64,000 nt of DNA from Chlorogloeopsis sp. ULAP01 (GCF_030381805.1 NZ_JAUDRH010000003.1:186001-250000), one strand, 5' to 3'; counted from the stretch's first letter, positions 36,069 through 46,235 are shown. Program-made: numbers and translations. The notes: generated by a model not told the origin, from the letters alone.

Positions 36069-36197
36069 AGGACTTACGCACGAGTTATGGAATAATAAAC
36101 CGCAGAGAAGCCAGTGCGCCCTTGCGGGTTAAGAGACTTGTAGCAAGGTCCGTGACACGGAGTCAAAAGGATTTTAGAGGGATTTTGCATAAGTCCT
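36069..36197. mobile_element. MITE-like element with AGGACTTACGCA ends
   Basis: AGGACTTACGCA at the left and TGCATAAGTCCT at the right are inverted repeats (one mismatch) bounding about 129 bases. There is no transposase inside; a 61-codon frame crossing it is not convincing. Sequences of the GGACTTACGC type are familiar as ends of short non-autonomous elements in filamentous cyanobacteria. It lies between the hemerythrin-like and ATPase genes. Confidence 0.55.
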
Positions 36198-36351
36198 ATA
36201 GAGTGTATTTGTGTTGGCTTATTTCTTGAGAAATTTTAACAACAAATTACCCAGCAATCAGGAGCTATTTTGGGAATTAGCGTGCGTAGGCAGGGAAAAT
36301 AGACAGCCAGGAGGCAGAAGCCTGAAATGAGGAAGAATTCTGGATTCTGAT

Positions 36352-39099
36352 TTAATTTGGTGGATCAATTTTATTAACGATCGCAGCCCAAATTATCATC
36401 GGTGAACCTACAGCCAAACAGAACAACCACTGTTGGAGAGTTAACGGCGCTGTTTCAAATACGTGATTAATCAAAGGCACATGAGCAAATACAATCTGTA
36501 AAGCGATCGCTCCCACAATTCCCAGTCCAATTGCGGGAATATCCACATTTTCTTGAATTGTGCCATCCATCTTGGCAATTAAATTCGGGATTAATTGGCT
36601 AATACTCAGTAGGTAAAAAATTCGTCCCGCAATTAAGGAATTAATCGCCATTGTTCGCGCTAAATCAACGTTACCTGTAGTTTGGCGAATATACTCAAAA
36701 ACACCAAAGATTACAATCCAGTTAAACAGAGAAATTGCTAAAATTCGCTTGATTCTACTACCAGATAGCAATGGTTCATTAGGGCTGCGTGGTGGCTGTT
36801 TCATCACATTTTGCGGCTTCGGCTCAAAGGCTAAAGGCACTGTCATGGTGATGGAATTGATGACATTCAACCAAAGAATCTGTAATGACAAAATTGGCAA
36901 ATCTCTGGCTAACAAAGTGCTTAACAAAACTGTCATTGATTCTCCACCATTAACAGGGAGAATAAAGCACATAGCTTTCAAAAGATTTTTATAAACAGCG
37001 CGCCCTTCCTCAACTGCTGCTTCAATAGAGGCAAAGTTATCATTAGTGAGCAGCATATCAGACGCTTCTTTGGCAACTTCTGTACCAGCGCCGCCCATTG
37101 CAATACCAATGTCTGCTTGCTTTAAGGCAGGGGCGTCGTTCACACCATCCCCTGTCATGGCAACTATCTCGCCTTTTGACTGCAAAGCTTCCACTAAGCG
37201 CAACTTTTGTTCTGGTGCAACACGGGCAAATACTACACCCTCTTCTGCTACCTGGGCTAGTTCCTGTCGATCCATCTTTGCTAGCTCTGCACCAGTAAAG
37301 GCTAGAATCGAGCCATTTTTATGAATTCCCATCCGGCGAGCGATCGCTTGGGCAGTCACAGCATGATCGCCCGTGATCATCTTGACTTGAATTCCTGCTT
37401 CTTGACAAGCTTGCACTGCTTTAATTGCACTTGCGCGTGGTGGATCTATCATCCCTTGTAAGCCCAAGAAAATTAAACCAGTTTCAATATCGGGATGATC
37501 CACCGTCATTTGCTCATTGCTGACTGACTTTTTTGCCAACGCCAGCACCCGCAACCCCTGCCGCGCCATAATATTTACTTCTCGTTCGATAGTTGTTTGG
37601 CGTAAAGTTTCTACACAATCTATCGGGCGGAGTTGTCCATCAGAATTTAACATCAAGGTGCAGCGTTTGAGAATTGCCTCTGCCGAACCTTTAACATAAA
37701 TACTCTTACCTCTGGAAGTCTCATGCAAAGTTGCCATGTACTGGTAATCTGACTCGAAGGGAATCGCATCCAACCTTGGCATTTGTCTTGCTAAGTTAGA
37801 TTGACTAAAGCCCGCCTTATTCGCAGATGCAATTAATGCTCCCTCCGTCGCATCGCCAACTACTACCCACTTCCCATTCTTATTTTCTATGTGGGAATCA
37901 TTGCACAACAATCCAGCAACCAGACATTCCTGTAAACCTTTATCACTATTTAAATCAACTGGTTTGTCATCTTGAAGTATTTCCCCTTGCGGTTCGTAAC
38001 CAACACCAGTGACAGTATACTGATGTCCTCCTGCATAAATTGCTTGTACTGTCATCTGATTTTCTGTGAGAGTACCAGTTTTATCAGAACAGATAACAGT
38101 CGCACTTCCCAAAGTTTCTACTGCTGGCAACTTTCGGATAATCGCGTGCATTTGTGCCATTCGGGAAACACCGATAGCAAGGGTTACAGTTACTACTGCT
38201 GGCAACCCTTCTGGAATAGCACTAACGGTTAAAGCTACGGCTGCTTCTAAGGCATCTTGCAAATTTCTATGGCTGAGTCCTACCACAAAAGTCAGACTCG
38301 CTAGTCCCAAAACCACGCGTAGCCAACTCTGGCTAAATTTATCAAATTTCCTGGTTAAGGGAGTAGAAAGATTGGTATGTTGCTCCATTAACTGAGAAAT
38401 TCGACCTGTTTCAGTCTCATTTCCAGTAGCAACTACTACACCTATACCTTGACCAAAGGTGACAAAACCACCCGCGTAAGCCATATTTTTACGCTCTGCG
38501 AGAGGGGTTTCTGTCTTTAAAGATTTGGTATTTTTTTCTACCGCTATTGATTCGCCAGTTAGTGCTGACTCATCTACTTGCAAATTTCGTGCTTGTACTA
38601 ACCGTAAATCTGCTGGGACTTTATCACCAGAAACAAGCAATACGACATCACCAGGAACCAAATCTCGTGAGGGTATGCGTAATTTTTGACCATCACGAAT
38701 AACTGTTGTTTCCGTAGTAATGGCTTGAGCTAGTGCCGCGATCGCTCCTTCGGCTTTTGATTCCTGGATAAATCCAATAATTGCGTTGGTAGTGGTGACA
38801 CCCCAAATTACCCCTGCATTCACAAAACTACCAGTGATTGCTTTTACTAAACCTGCACACAGCAAAATAATCAGCAGTGGCTGGTTAAATTGCAGGAGAA
38901 ATTTCAACCACCAAGGCTTACTTTTCTTCCCAGTCAGTTCGTTAACACCAAAATTAGCTAATCGCTGCTCTACTTGTACACTGCTCAAACCTTTATCTAA
39001 ATCTGTTTCCAAGCAGGCGATCGCTTGTGCTGTTTCCAAAGCATACCAAACCTTGGGCTGCTCCTGTGGCAGCCCAGCTACAGATATAGTTTGAACCAT
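36352..39099 (-). CDS. P-type cation-transporting ATPase (PacL/PMA type)
   Basis: A 915-residue P-type II ATPase. The N-terminal cation-ATPase domain is at ~15-85, the actuator TGES motif in ALTGESIAVEKN, and M4 PEGLPAVVTVTLA. Phosphorylated Asp339 lies in SDKTGTLTENQMT, the hinge is MTGDGVNDAPALKQADIGIAMG, and a C-terminal cation-ATPase bundle of six helices follows. PEGLP in M4 is shared by Ca2+-type and some Na+/H+-type pumps, so the ion is uncertain; Ca2+ or another small cation export is likely. Full length, one gene, own promoter region of ~270 bases at 39100-39366. Confidence 0.93.
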   Translation of the reverse strand: MVQTISVAGLPQEQPKVWYALETAQAIACLETDLDKGLSSVQVEQRLANFGVNELTGKKSKPWWLKFLLQFNQPLLIILLCAGLVKAITGSFVNAGVIWGVTTTNAIIGFIQESKAEGAIAALAQAITTETTVIRDGQKLRIPSRDLVPGDVVLLVSGDKVPADLRLVQARNLQVDESALTGESIAVEKNTKSLKTETPLAERKNMAYAGGFVTFGQGIGVVVATGNETETGRISQLMEQHTNLSTPLTRKFDKFSQSWLRVVLGLASLTFVVGLSHRNLQDALEAAVALTVSAIPEGLPAVVTVTLAIGVSRMAQMHAIIRKLPAVETLGSATVICSDKTGTLTENQMTVQAIYAGGHQYTVTGVGYEPQGEILQDDKPVDLNSDKGLQECLVAGLLCNDSHIENKNGKWVVVGDATEGALIASANKAGFSQSNLARQMPRLDAIPFESDYQYMATLHETSRGKSIYVKGSAEAILKRCTLMLNSDGQLRPIDCVETLRQTTIEREVNIMARQGLRVLALAKKSVSNEQMTVDHPDIETGLIFLGLQGMIDPPRASAIKAVQACQEAGIQVKMITGDHAVTAQAIARRMGIHKNGSILAFTGAELAKMDRQELAQVAEEGVVFARVAPEQKLRLVEALQSKGEIVAMTGDGVNDAPALKQADIGIAMGGAGTEVAKEASDMLLTNDNFASIEAAVEEGRAVYKNLLKAMCFILPVNGGESMTVLLSTLLARDLPILSLQILWLNVINSITMTVPLAFEPKPQNVMKQPPRSPNEPLLSGSRIKRILAISLFNWIVIFGVFEYIRQTTGNVDLARTMAINSLIAGRIFYLLSISQLIPNLIAKMDGTIQENVDIPAIGLGIVGAIALQIVFAHVPLINHVFETAPLTLQQWLFCLAVGSPMIIWAAIVNKIDPPN

Positions 39100-39366
39100 G
39101 ATTAAATACTTTTTTAAACGTGTTATTTATTGTTTAACACTTTTTATTAGTGCCAAACAAGTCAAGACACTATTTAAATTAAATGAAAACCATAATCTTT
39201 TTACAATAGTTCGATTCTCCTAATCTGGCTGCGGGAAGGGCTACTCTCCCTTGAAGAGGTACCAAAGGATTGCCGCACCTGGCAAACGCGTCTTTGTTAC
39301 CCTCCTAAGAGCGCTATCTTCACCATGTGACTTTGTTCTGTTCTGTGGGGAGTTGAGCATTTGGTA

Positions 39367-40782
39367 TTAGACTAAAGCCTTTAGCAATGCTTGAAGTTTT
39401 AGTTGCACTTCAATCAGTTCTTTATCTGGATCGGAACCTGCAACGATACCAGCACCGGCGTAAAGTCTAGCGCGATCGCCATCAATTAATGCGGAACGAA
39501 TTCCGACTATAAACTCACAATTGCCATCTGCGTCTACCCATCCTAGTGGCGCAGCATACAAACCCCTCTCAAAGCTTTCGTAACGGCGAATTTCAGCACA
39601 GGCTACATCTGGTGCAGCCCCAGCAACGGCGGGTGTGGGATGCAGTTGCGAAACTATTTTCAAAGGATGGACTTGATCGGGAACTATAGCACTAATTGGT
39701 GTCCACAAATGCTGAATATTCGATAACTGTCGCAACCGGGGTGGTAAAACCTGCGGTAACAAACCAAGCTGTGATAGACGTTGGGTAATAAAATCAATCA
39801 CTAGCAAATGTTCGTGCCTTTCTTTTTCACTATTGAGTAAGCGATCGGCATTGGCAGCATCTTCAGCAGGTGTTTTACCTCGCGGCGCACTTCCTGCTAA
39901 GGCATCTGTGATTAACTGCTGCTTATGAATACTGATTAAACGTTCTGGGCTAGCACCAATAAAGTTTTGTCCCTTACCGTTACTTGTAGAAAAAATATAA
40001 CAGTTTGGATGTAAATGCCGCAGGTTATTTAGAGAATTGAATAAGTTGAAAGTAGTTTTTGATTTAACATCCAGTATATCTGCAAGCACTATTTTACTCA
40101 CATCTTTAGACTGGATGGTTTTTAATGCCGACAAAACTGAACGTTTAAATTTATCCGGTTGAGCAACAGATTTTTTACTGAATTTTGGCTTTTGGCAATC
40201 TAAATTGTAAGAATGAAATCCTAAAGAATGCAGTATTTCTATTTTTCTCCACAAAATATGCAAGATTCTTTTAACGTTGATATCAGCATTAATAATAGTA
40301 TTAAAGACTAATATACAGCGTTCGCCTTTAACAGCGACTTGCCAACGGGGAAGAAAAACGGTAGCTGCTGAAAATGGGTAATTTTCTTGAGAATTTCTTT
40401 CAAAAAAACTAAAGCTACAAAAAAATATAGGTTTAGAGAAAGATTCTTCTGTATGACCAAAATTAATGATATTGCTTAAACAATATTTGATAAATTCTTC
40501 AGACTTAGTAAATCGCTCATTACCTTCTATTTGTATTTTGGCTACTGTGTCTATAGCAGCGATCGCCTCATTTTTACCCTTGTTCTCCCAATAAAAATTC
40601 AGTTGATTTGGGTGTGTCAGTTTATCGAGTACTAAGAGCGGATCAACTGAGTCTATTTTCAGTGAAATACTAGCTATTTGAGTGGAATTACTTTTTATAC
40701 TTTTTTGCTGAACAGCAAAAAGGAAGTTGTACAGTTCTTTGTTATATACAAAGAAGTCTACGGTACATGGTGAAACTGTCAT
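39367..40782 (-). CDS. menF: Isochorismate synthase
   Basis: 471 residues from ATG 40782 (GTG one codon upstream also possible). It converts chorismate to isochorismate, the first step to phylloquinone, the A1 quinone of PSI. The chorismate-binding core fills the C-terminal half: FIGASPERL, ALAGSAPRGKT, HPTPAVAGAAP, ESFERGLYAAPLGW and YAGAGIVAGSDPDKE. The N-terminal ~200 residues are more divergent. It is divergent from menA-menC-menE across about 500 bases, so a shared control region is likely. Confidence 0.93.
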   Translation of the reverse strand: MTVSPCTVDFFVYNKELYNFLFAVQQKSIKSNSTQIASISLKIDSVDPLLVLDKLTHPNQLNFYWENKGKNEAIAAIDTVAKIQIEGNERFTKSEEFIKYCLSNIINFGHTEESFSKPIFFCSFSFFERNSQENYPFSAATVFLPRWQVAVKGERCILVFNTIINADINVKRILHILWRKIEILHSLGFHSYNLDCQKPKFSKKSVAQPDKFKRSVLSALKTIQSKDVSKIVLADILDVKSKTTFNLFNSLNNLRHLHPNCYIFSTSNGKGQNFIGASPERLISIHKQQLITDALAGSAPRGKTPAEDAANADRLLNSEKERHEHLLVIDFITQRLSQLGLLPQVLPPRLRQLSNIQHLWTPISAIVPDQVHPLKIVSQLHPTPAVAGAAPDVACAEIRRYESFERGLYAAPLGWVDADGNCEFIVGIRSALIDGDRARLYAGAGIVAGSDPDKELIEVQLKLQALLKALV

Positions 40783-41290
40783 CACTAGCAGTTTAGTAAA
40801 TTTTTGTGAATTTATCTTTATAAAGAATGAGAAATTATGGTCGTATTTCTACTAGGTAACATAAAGAGTCACAGTTTCACTAGCGTAGGAGAATTTGCAA
40901 GTGCGTAGTTTAAAAATACCCTGTTTATTCTTTACCCTGCTTTTGTCAAACTGTAAAAAGTTGTTAATTACCTCTTTGCAACTATACAAGTATATGTATG
41001 CAACTTGAAACTACTTGCTGTGATGATATGGGAATAGACTCAGCCGAAGCGAGGAAGACTAGCTAATCAAGGAGTTTTTGAGGGTTTCTTGGAGAAATAG
41101 CTTCTATCAAGATACTTGTAGATATGAGATAAGGGGTAAATGACAGGTAAGTATACTCACATTTGGTGGAAGTATTCTGATTTATGAAGTAAATAATATT
41201 TTAATAATTCGTAAAACACTAATTGTGTCTCCTTCCAAGCGTAGAATTATTCCATGAAGTTGATAGGTGGAAATAAATTAAGGTTTTTCA
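40783..41290. promoter_or_regulatory. Divergent menF / menA control region
   Basis: About 500 bases without a gene; the longest frames are about 23 codons with poor start signals. It must drive menF leftward and menA-menC-menE rightward. No operator was recognised. Confidence 0.5.
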
Positions 41291-42202
41291 ATGTCAGCAA
41301 ATTTAATTAATATCACTAGTAACAATCCAACTAATCGCAAATTATGGATGGCAGCAATTAAACCACCCATGTACAGTGTGGCTATGATGCCTATTTGGGT
41401 AGGAACTGCTGTAGCATTCGCGGAAACTAAGATTTTTAATGTAGCAGTATTTTTTACTTTTTTAGCGGCAGCAATCTTAATTTTGGCTTGGGAAAACCTC
41501 AGTAATGATGTTTTTGATTCTGAAACGGGAATTGATAAAAATAAACATCATTCTTTAGTAAACTTGACTGGTAACAAACTATTAATATTTTTGTTGGGTA
41601 ATGTATTTTTATGTTTGGGTTTGTTAGGAATACTAGCGATCGCTTGGTGGCAACATGATCCAACAGTAATTGGATTAATTCTGGTTTGTTGTATTTTGGG
41701 CTACCTTTACCAAGGGCCTCCATTTCGTTTAGGATATCAGGGTTTAGGTGAAATTCTTTGCTTTTTTGCTTTTGGCCCTTTGGCAGTATCGGCAGCATAT
41801 TACAGCCAAACGCAAACTTGGTCAATCCTAAATTTAGCAGCATCGGTAATTGTTGGCATTGCCACAACCTTAATTTTGTATTGTTCACACTTTCACCAGG
41901 TTGAAGATGACTTAGCGGCAGGAAAGCGATCGCCGATTGTTCGGCTGGGTACGCAAAGAGGCGCACAAGTATTGCATTGGTTTACTGGTAGCATTTACGT
42001 GCTCACTGTTTTATTTGTAGTGTGGGGAATTTTTCCCGTGTGGACATTACTGAGTTGGGTGAGTTTACCCTTCGCGATTAAATTATGCCGTCACGTTCAA
42101 GAAAATCATTACCAGCCAGAAAAAGTCAGTAACTGTAAATTCATTGCTGTCGCCGTGCATTTTTGGTGTTGCTTGCTGTTTGGTGCCGGATTTATGGTTT
42201 AA
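41291..42202 (+). CDS. menA: 1,4-dihydroxy-2-naphthoate phytyltransferase
   Basis: A 303-residue UbiA-family membrane prenyltransferase that joins DHNA to a phytyl chain. The first Asp-rich motif is ENLSNDVFDSETGID near residue 70-80, the second region is HQVEDDLAAGKRSPIVRLG near residue 200-215, and about eight or nine helices are predicted. It sits at the head of a menA-menC-menE gene string; 54 bases separate it from menC. Confidence 0.93.
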   Translation: MSANLINITSNNPTNRKLWMAAIKPPMYSVAMMPIWVGTAVAFAETKIFNVAVFFTFLAAAILILAWENLSNDVFDSETGIDKNKHHSLVNLTGNKLLIFLLGNVFLCLGLLGILAIAWWQHDPTVIGLILVCCILGYLYQGPPFRLGYQGLGEILCFFAFGPLAVSAAYYSQTQTWSILNLAASVIVGIATTLILYCSHFHQVEDDLAAGKRSPIVRLGTQRGAQVLHWFTGSIYVLTVLFVVWGIFPVWTLLSWVSLPFAIKLCRHVQENHYQPEKVSNCKFIAVAVHFWCCLLFGAGFMV

Positions 42203-42256
42203 GGCAGACGGCAGAAGGGAAGAAAGGAAAGAAAGCTGTTGGCAACTTATTAAACA

Positions 42257-43207
42257 ATGCACTATAAATTCGAGTTTCGTCCTTACCAGCGAAAATTTGT
42301 GCGTACAGTTGTCACCAGTCACGGTATTTGGGAAATCCGTGAGGGTATTATTCTCCGCCTTACCGATGAATTTGGAAAAGTAGGTTGGGGAGAGATTGCC
42401 CCGATTAGTTGGTTTGGTTGCGAAACCCTAGAGCAAGCCTTAAATTTTTGTCAGCAGCTATCGCCGGAAATCACAGAGGAGACAATTTTTTCTATCCCTG
42501 ATGATTTACCCGCGTGCCAATTTGGGTTTGAATCGGCGATTTCTCCCCCTCCCCCTCCTGTCTCTCTCAGCTACAGTGGTTTGTTGCCTGCCGGAGAAGC
42601 AGCCTTAGAGGCTTGGCAAGAGTTGTGGCAGCAGGGATATTCTACTTTTAAATGGAAAATTGCTGTTTATCCTAAGGCTGTTGAACTGAAAATCTTGGCA
42701 TCACTTCTTCAAAGTTTACCAGTGTCTACAAAATTGCGTTTAGATGCCAACTGCGGGTTGAGTTTTGAGGAAGCTAACTTGTGGTTGGCAACTTGCGACA
42801 AAGTGAATGCCGATAGTGAATTGCCAGTGAAAATTGAATTTATTGAACAACCCTTACCTGTGGATGAATTTCCGGCGATGTTGGAATTGAGTAGACGATA
42901 TCAGAGTGCGATCGCTTTAGATGAGTCAATCGCCACGCTGAAACAACTTGAATACTACTACAAAAATGGCTGGCGAGGAATTTTTGTGATCAAACCTGGA
43001 ATAGTCGGTTCTCCTTCTCGTCTGCGTCAGTTTTGTCAACAGCATAAAATTGATGCTGTGTTCTCATCAGTGTTTGAAACAATAGTTGGTAGAAAAGCAG
43101 CGCTCCAACTGGCAGTAGAATTATCCCAACACAATCGGGCAGTCGGTTTTGGTGTTAGCCACTACTTTGGTGAAGAAGATGCTGTTTGGCTGGAAAATCT
43201 ATGGTAA
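42257..43207 (+). CDS. menC: o-Succinylbenzoate synthase
   Basis: A 316-residue enolase-superfamily enzyme that dehydrates SHCHC to o-succinylbenzoate. Barrel residues are visible: FKWKIAV (Lys), RLDANCG (Asp), FIEQPLP (Glu), ALDESIAT (Asp) and IKPGIVGS (Lys). Its stop overlaps the menE ATG as ATGGTAA, indicating translational coupling. A short Pro-rich stretch (SPPPPPVSLS) near residue 97 looks like a small low-complexity insertion. Confidence 0.93.
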   Translation: MHYKFEFRPYQRKFVRTVVTSHGIWEIREGIILRLTDEFGKVGWGEIAPISWFGCETLEQALNFCQQLSPEITEETIFSIPDDLPACQFGFESAISPPPPPVSLSYSGLLPAGEAALEAWQELWQQGYSTFKWKIAVYPKAVELKILASLLQSLPVSTKLRLDANCGLSFEEANLWLATCDKVNADSELPVKIEFIEQPLPVDEFPAMLELSRRYQSAIALDESIATLKQLEYYYKNGWRGIFVIKPGIVGSPSRLRQFCQQHKIDAVFSSVFETIVGRKAALQLAVELSQHNRAVGFGVSHYFGEEDAVWLENLW

Positions 43208-44682
43208 AAACGTTAAAGCATCTTGTCGAGCAGACATATTATCTGCCTCATGATTGGTTAATTTGCGAACATAGCCATGAATTTATACAGTTAACTGAAA
43301 AATTTTATTTAGAATTAGCGCAATTTTCGCACTGGCAAACTCCACCAAAAATCATCTTAGCCGAACACGAACCAGTACGATTTTTAGCTGCTTTTCTAGC
43401 TGCTTGTGCAAGTAATAGTTCAGTTTTTCTTTGTAATCCCAACTGGGTAAAACATGAATGGCAACAAGTATTTGAACTTGTACAACCAGATATTATTTGG
43501 GGAATGGAAGGAAGAGGAGGCGGGAAGGGGGAGACAAGGAGGCAAGGGGAATCAAGAAGACACGGAGACACGGTGACAACCAGACAAGGGGAAAAGGAAA
43601 CTATTTTTGGATTCTCTGACTCGCCACGCATCATGATTCCCACTGGTGGTTCATCAGGAAAGATTAAATTTGCGATTCATACCTGGGATACGCTGACAGC
43701 ATCTGTACAAGGATTTACAGAATATTTTCAGTTACAGCAAGTCAATTCATTTTGCGTTTTGCCGTTACATCACGTCAGTGGTTTAATGCAATTTATGCGT
43801 TGTTTTACTACTGGTGGAAAACTAGTTATTTTGCCTTTTAAAAAATTAGAATCTGGAAAACTAATTAATATAAATTTATCAGATTTTTTCATATCTTTAG
43901 TACCAACTCAATTACAACGCCTTCTCCAAAAAGTTAATTTAACTCAATGGCTATCCCAATTTCAAACAGTTCTTCTGGGAGGTGCGCCAGCTTGGGATGA
44001 ACTGTTAGTAAAAGCGAGATACCATCAAATCAATTTATCTCTTACCTATGGCATGACTGAAACTGCTTCTGGAATTGCCACTCTTAAACATGATGATTTT
44101 CTTCATGGTAAAGTGAACTGCGGTCAAATTCTTCCTCATGCCAAAGTCACTATTCGTAACGAACAAGGTGAAGCTTTACATCCCAATCAAGTTGGAAATA
44201 TTTCTATTCAAGCTCAGTCTTTATACCTTGGTTACTATCCTTTAAATAATGATTTTAGTGAAGTTGATGCTAGCTGTGTTCCTATTTTCAACACAGATGA
44301 TTTAGGATTCTTAGATAATGAAGGTTACTTAAATATTATTGGGCGTAGTAGCAACAAAATCATTACAGGTGGTGAAAATGTCTATCCCTTAGAAATTGAA
44401 TCGGCAATCAGAGCTACTACAATGGTAACTGATATTTACGTCATTGGAATACCAGATCAAGATTGGGGACAAGCTGTAACAGCTATTTATATCCCCAAAT
44501 ATGAAAATACCTCTTCAGAGGAGATTCAAAATTTACTGAAGGATAAACTCAGTAAATTCAAAATTCCTAAATACTGGATTCCTGTACAATTTTTACCTCG
44601 CAATTCTCAAGGCAAAATTAATCACCAACAGCTAGAGCAAGAAGCCATAGAATACTCAAAACTTTTAAATAGCTTCTCTTGA
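43201..44682 (+). CDS. menE: o-Succinylbenzoate-CoA ligase with an in-frame repeat insertion
   Basis: 493 residues from ATG 43201, which overlaps the menC stop (an ATG at 43186 inside menC is also in frame). ANL-superfamily adenylating enzyme: phosphate loop PTGGSSGKIKF near residue 145, LTYGMTETAS, NTDDLGFLDNEGYLNIIGRSSNKIITGGENVYP and catalytic Lys in NSQGKINH near the end. Residues ~101-133 (a Gly/Arg/Thr-rich stretch containing TRRQGESRRHGDTV) are encoded by a short GGGGAGACA/CACGGAGA repeat between the N-terminal subdomain and the phosphate loop. The frame is kept, so the protein is probably active. Its 3' end overlaps that of the convergent thioesterase gene by 18 bases. Confidence 0.92.
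   Translation: MVKTLKHLVEQTYYLPHDWLICEHSHEFIQLTEKFYLELAQFSHWQTPPKIILAEHEPVRFLAAFLAACASNSSVFLCNPNWVKHEWQQVFELVQPDIIWGMEGRGGGKGETRRQGESRRHGDTVTTRQGEKETIFGFSDSPRIMIPTGGSSGKIKFAIHTWDTLTASVQGFTEYFQLQQVNSFCVLPLHHVSGLMQFMRCFTTGGKLVILPFKKLESGKLININLSDFFISLVPTQLQRLLQKVNLTQWLSQFQTVLLGGAPAWDELLVKARYHQINLSLTYGMTETASGIATLKHDDFLHGKVNCGQILPHAKVTIRNEQGEALHPNQVGNISIQAQSLYLGYYPLNNDFSEVDASCVPIFNTDDLGFLDNEGYLNIIGRSSNKIITGGENVYPLEIESAIRATTMVTDIYVIGIPDQDWGQAVTAIYIPKYENTSSEEIQNLLKDKLSKFKIPKYWIPVQFLPRNSQGKINHQQLEQEAIEYSKLLNSFS
43502..43600. repeat. Short tandem repeat inserted in frame in menE
   Basis: GGAAGAGGAGGCGGGAAGGG, GACAAGGAGGCAAGGGG and AAGACACGGAGACACGGTGAC units, followed by GACAAGGGGAAAAGG. It is the same class as 33615-33720. 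The length (a multiple of three in effect) leaves menE open. Confidence 0.75.
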
Positions 44683-45111
44683 TTTTCTTCTCTCAATGTT
44701 CTCTGCGTCTTTGCGGTTTATTTCCAACCATCTCATCACTGATTCGGGCAACTCTGTTCTATTTCTACTATTTGTTTCAATACAAACGTGTCTGGTTATA
44801 GCCTTAGAAACCATAACATCAGCAACTATGATTTCGTAATTGATTTCAAATTTATCAACACCTAGCTTTTGTGGCATCAAACTAATAGTTAACTTATCAC
44901 CACAAAACATTGGTCGCAGAAAATCTACACTAGTATGAACAATTGGAAAAGCTACAGAGTAATTACTAAAAAATTCTTTGAGATTAATACCTGATGCTTC
45001 TAAAGATTCTTCGTAAGCTTCATGACAAATACCCAAAACATTAGCAAAGTATACTACACCAGCAGCATCAGTATCTTGAAAGCGGACGGTGCGATGATAA
45101 GTAAAAGACAT
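44665..45111 (-). CDS. 1,4-dihydroxy-2-naphthoyl-CoA thioesterase (hot-dog fold)
   Basis: A 148-residue 4HBT-type thioesterase. The catalytic region FQDTDAAGVVYFANVL lies near residue 12 with the conserved Asp, and HEAYEESLEASG forms the central helix. Length and sequence agree with the cyanobacterial DHNA-CoA hydrolase that supplies MenA's substrate. Position directly against the men genes supports this, although its strand is opposite and the two 3' ends overlap (44665-44682). menB and menD are not in the window. Confidence 0.85.
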   Translation of the reverse strand: MSFTYHRTVRFQDTDAAGVVYFANVLGICHEAYEESLEASGINLKEFFSNYSVAFPIVHTSVDFLRPMFCGDKLTISLMPQKLGVDKFEINYEIIVADVMVSKAITRHVCIETNSRNRTELPESVMRWLEINRKDAENIERRKSREAI

Positions 45112-45219
45112 AAGTCAAATTTCGCCTTTTGTATAGATTTAATTTCTGAATATATCTGAATATAAACACCATAAATAAAATAGGGTATTAGAGATAATTT
45201 TTAATCAGGGGAAAATAGA

Positions 45220-46119
45220 GTGAAACGAAATACTCTCAACCGCTTGATTTTTTTATTATTATCAACCCTGAGCGCAATTCTGTTTTCAACAACAGTTCTA
45301 GCGCAAACCGACATTAATATTAACAACGCTAATATTATCCACTTTGGCAGTGATGTGACAGTAGCTCCTCAACAAACTGTGGAAAATGCTCTTGCGATCG
45401 GAGGCATGGTGACGATTCAAGAGGGAGCACGAGTCACTCAGACTGCGATCGCTGTTGATGGTGATGTGATTTTAGAAAAGGGCGCTCGTGTTGATGGCGA
45501 TGTTTATACAGTGGGAGGAAAAATTATTACAGCACAGGGAGCCACTATAGGTGGTGCTTCAAGTACAGTCTTCGAGAATGGTAGATGGGGAATGCATGGT
45601 GTTAGGCAAAGGAGATTTGGCAACTTTATTTTTCGCTATCTCTTCAATGTGGCTTTCCACCTTCTGAATATACTTATAGGTACTATTATTGGTATTTTGA
45701 TCCTACTTTGGCGACGGAATTTCTTGCCAAGCTTGGCAGCAACTATTAGCCAATATCCCCTCCAATGTGGATTGTGGGGTTTAGGCGGTTTGTTTGCTGT
45801 ACTTTTGCTAGTTATCCTCCTAGCAGTGAGCTTAATCGGAATTCCACTGTTGCCCCTAGTTGCTTTACTAGTTGCTATTACGGTGCTTGTTGGAAATCTT
45901 GGAGTTGCTCTTTGGCTTGGGCAAAGAACTTTATCAGCTACTGGGCGATCGCCTATCCAAAAATTTCTGATTGGGATGCTGATTTTGGCTTTAATTGGTT
46001 TGATTCCGGTACTGGGAGGATTGGTGTTATCGGTAGTGAATATTCTTGGCTTTGGTGCAATTTTGGCTGGGCTTTTGGGCAAACGACGTTCGCAAGTTGT
46101 TCAGGATGAACACCCATAA
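45220..46119 (+). CDS. Exported bactofilin-like polymer-forming domain with membrane C-terminus
   Basis: 299 residues, GTG start after CAGGGGAAAATA. Signal peptide to about residue 28 (LLLSTLSAILFSTTVLAQ). Residues ~35-105 form a beta-helix-like repeat series (HFGSDVTVAPQQTVENAL, then VTIQEGARVTQTAIAV, DVILEKGARVDGDVYTV) like bactofilin/polymer-forming cytoskeletal domains. Residues ~140-290 contain four or so membrane segments ending in KRR. Role unknown; probably an envelope or membrane-organising protein. Confidence 0.72.
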   Translation: MKRNTLNRLIFLLLSTLSAILFSTTVLAQTDININNANIIHFGSDVTVAPQQTVENALAIGGMVTIQEGARVTQTAIAVDGDVILEKGARVDGDVYTVGGKIITAQGATIGGASSTVFENGRWGMHGVRQRRFGNFIFRYLFNVAFHLLNILIGTIIGILILLWRRNFLPSLAATISQYPLQCGLWGLGGLFAVLLLVILLAVSLIGIPLLPLVALLVAITVLVGNLGVALWLGQRTLSATGRSPIQKFLIGMLILALIGLIPVLGGLVLSVVNILGFGAILAGLLGKRRSQVVQDEHP

Positions 46120-46235
46120 TCAACTAAAGGCGATCGCTATGTGAACATCCAAGGGCGCGATTGCACACCCGCCACCCATTTGTCTTTCCTTCTGCCTCTA
46201 GCATAGCTGCCTTCTGCCTTATTTCTTCAGGTGTA

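Noticed and set aside
36044..36229. 61-codon frame over the MITE-like element
   Set aside because: It spans both inverted ends of the element and lacks a ribosome binding site.
36749..39094. Several frames of 60-109 codons antisense to the P-type ATPase
   Set aside because: All lie wholly inside a conserved 915-residue gene on the other strand.
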